Source of the DNA: Salinimicrobium sp963709775
GTDB taxonomy: Bacteria > Bacteroidota > Bacteroidia > Flavobacteriales > Flavobacteriaceae
Reading direction: 5' to 3'
Assembly: GCA_963709775.1 (NCBI GenBank)
Contig: CAVPXS010000018.1
Coordinates: forward strand, 124,001-188,000
Length of the DNA stretch: 64,000 bases
Positions 62,295-64,000 of the stretch are shown piece after piece. Each line of letters opens with the position of its first letter. Within the stretch, counting starts at the first letter, position 1. The translations under genes and the position numbers were made by a program. The notes below the pieces were generated by a model, which was given only the letters and a program-made list of their open reading frames with translations, had not been told where the DNA came from and did no database searches.

Positions 62295-64000
62295 TTAAAA
62301 TTTAAAATTGTAGGTAATTGTTGGGACCGGGATAGAAAATATAGAACTCTTATATGCCTTTATCTCGCCTTGATCTGTCACGAAGAATACGGAATAAGGA
62401 TTGTTCCTGCCCAATACATTATAAATTGAAATATTCCAGAAACTGTGGGCAAATTTTTCAATCTTATGGTTACCCTCTACATTAAAGCTCAGGTCCAAGC
62501 GGTAGTAATCTGGAATGCGAAATTGGTTCCGGTTGCTGTAAAGAACGTACTCCATTCCATTTTGTACATATTTTCCAGTAGGGTAAGTCACCGGCCGCCC
62601 GGTTTGGTAAACGAAGTTTGCTGAAAAACTGAAACGCTGGGTAACTTTATAATTAGCTACTACACTTAGATCATGCGGCTTATCATAATTAGAAGGAAAA
62701 TACTCTCCGTTATTAACTACTTCCTCCCGGTGTTCTCCATCAAGTTGTATGTAAGAGCGGGAGTAGGTGTATCCCAGCCAACCATTTAATCTTCCTTCCG
62801 TTTTCTTCATGAGAAATTCTACTCCGTATGAGCGGCCATTTCCTTGCAGGACTTCTGTCTCAATATTCTCATTTAAGAAAAGTTGTGCACCAACTTTATA
62901 GTCCAGAATGTTTTTAGAGGTCTTATAATACCCTTCAAGGCTCAGCTTCATATTCGTTATTATCAAAATTTTTATAAAGTCCAAGGGAGTATTGATTCGC
63001 CTGTTGAGGTCGAATATATCTGTCTGTTAACTTATAAGTATCGGTAGGGGAGACAGTGGTATTGTTGGATAACGTGTGGATGTACTGGTAGGTGCTGTTG
63101 TAACTAAGTTTGGTTGAGAGATCTGGCAGAATAAAGTATCTCGCTGAAAGTCTAACTTCCGGTCCACCATAGGTATCCATTACTTCATTTTTTCCGAAGT
63201 AAAGGGTGTCAATAACAGTATCATCATTTTTAGGGAGATCATCTTCATAGATCTTTTGTGCTTTCTCTCCCAATGCTGCATACAGGGAATAACGTACTCC
63301 GGCATTGATCAAAAGGCGATCATTTACCTCAAAATTGTCGGAAATAAATACTGCCGATTCCAAACCTTTTTCTCTGGGGATTGTAAAGGGCTCAACATTC
63401 GATTCCGATCCTAAGGGTCTCAGCTCTCCCGGATGCACATTGTACAATTTTCCTGAAATTCCATAGTCGAATTTATGGGCATCACTCAGGAGGTAACGCA
63501 TGTTCAGTTTAGCTTCGGTTTCGTTAATGGTATAGCCAGAGGAGAAATTGTTGTTCAATTCACTTTCGTAATCAATATTGAATTTATAATTACTATTGGA
63601 CAGGATCAAGCTTGCTTCGTTCTTCTCATTGATCTTATGATCTGCACGGACAGAGAAAAGCAGGTTTTCATAGCTGTAGAGGGAATCTGAAGTTATACTG
63701 AAGTGGTCATGGCTAAAGTAACCTGTGGTTTTTATGGATGTTTTGTCATTAATTTTGTGATTATACTTTGCTAAAACATCATAAAAGGAAGCTTTGCTAT
63801 TTTTAAGGGATTCCTCTTCGAGATTTTGCAAAATCCAATCGGAATACGTGCTTCGACCTCCTAACAATAAACCTGACTTTTCTTTAATAACAGGAATTTC
63901 CAAAGCAACATTTCCAGTTACAGGACCTACAGATACTTCTCCCGCAAATTCTTTAGTATTCGCATCCTTTGAAGTAATATCAAAGACAGAGGAGAGTCTC
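62295..64000 (-). CDS. TonB-dependent receptor, C-terminal part (frameshifted, partial)
   Basis: The barrel part of a TonB-dependent outer-membrane receptor; the N-terminus (carboxypeptidase-like domain, plug) lies beyond the right edge. The window edge reads RLSSVFDITSKDANTKEFAG, an early barrel strand, and the protein ends in a barrel strand with aromatic C-terminus (PTITYNFKF). The frame changes near 62945-62949: removing one T of the pair joins FDNNEYE to LSLEGYYKTSKN. The protein takes energy from the TonB-ExbBD type system. The transported substrate is not evident. Confidence 0.86.

Overview
The window reads as a chromosomal segment of a marine-type member of the family Flavobacteriaceae (Bacteroidota), close in gene content to Gramella/Christiangramia or Salinimicrobium. 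This rests on gldJ, porV, a PorP/SprF protein beside an adhesin with a gliding-motility C-terminal sorting domain, a TonB receptor/DUF4249 pair, and promoters of the Bacteroidota form TTTG-N19..21-TAnnTTTG. No phage, insertion sequence or CRISPR array is visible. Genes are packed tightly, with several operons joined by ATGA overlaps and convergent genes whose stops touch or overlap.

Left part (1-10.3 kb): partial gltB, an acyl-CoA dehydrogenase, anmK, an amino-acid dehydrogenase, nhaD, then exbB-exbD-tonB-folC. 10.3-10.9 kb: two tRNA-Val genes behind a near-ideal promoter, followed by a degenerate copy of the second tRNA 3' end and strong hairpins. 10.9-18.9 kb: murF and gldJ on the minus strand, porV-cdd and pdhA-pdhC on the plus strand; porU, usually found between gldJ and porV, is absent. 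18.9-23.7 kb: an operon of an M28 peptidase lipoprotein, an SDR, a SprT-like protein, mannose-1-phosphate guanylyltransferase and a DUF389 membrane protein. 23.7-29.6 kb: MlaF/MlaE-type lipid transport, a PafA-like phosphatase, and a ketoacyl synthase III, methyltransferase and glycosyltransferase set. 29.9-41.4 kb: gcvP, a UbiA-like membrane protein, an ECF sigma factor with a zinc-finger partner, an M3 oligopeptidase, purK-purE, hpt/adk-obgE and a DUF4136 protein. 41.4-49.0 kb: a surface-adhesin operon (repeat adhesin, PorP/SprF, OmpA/PD40). 49.4-59.3 kb: mpl, radC, a deacetylase-like protein, yjjG, three uncharacterised envelope proteins, rarA, a rhomboid protease and rlmB. Right edge: a TonB receptor (partial), a DUF4249 lipoprotein and a large secreted protein.

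Two things matter for reading the sequence. First, at least fourteen single-base indels, nearly all in homopolymer runs, break otherwise conserved genes (gltB, anmK, the M28 peptidase, the PafA-like gene twice, the KAS III gene twice, purK, obgE, DUF4136, the adhesin three times, the TonB receptor). Most are extra bases, and several of the genes are essential or core, so sequencing or assembly error is the best explanation; coordinates below span the repaired genes. The same error would also explain the apparent hpt-adk fusion. Second, the type IX secretion/gliding parts (gldJ, porV, SprF-like, type B sorting domain) show that the cell exports surface adhesins, although porU must lie elsewhere.

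The most interesting unexplained items are the modular adhesin with a roughly 75-residue repeat that I do not recognise, the tRNA-Val remnant with an inserted palindrome, a tRNA-Val(GAC) with C at position 33, a 32-bp perfect palindrome touching a start codon, and a deacetylase-like protein that lacks the usual catalytic residues.
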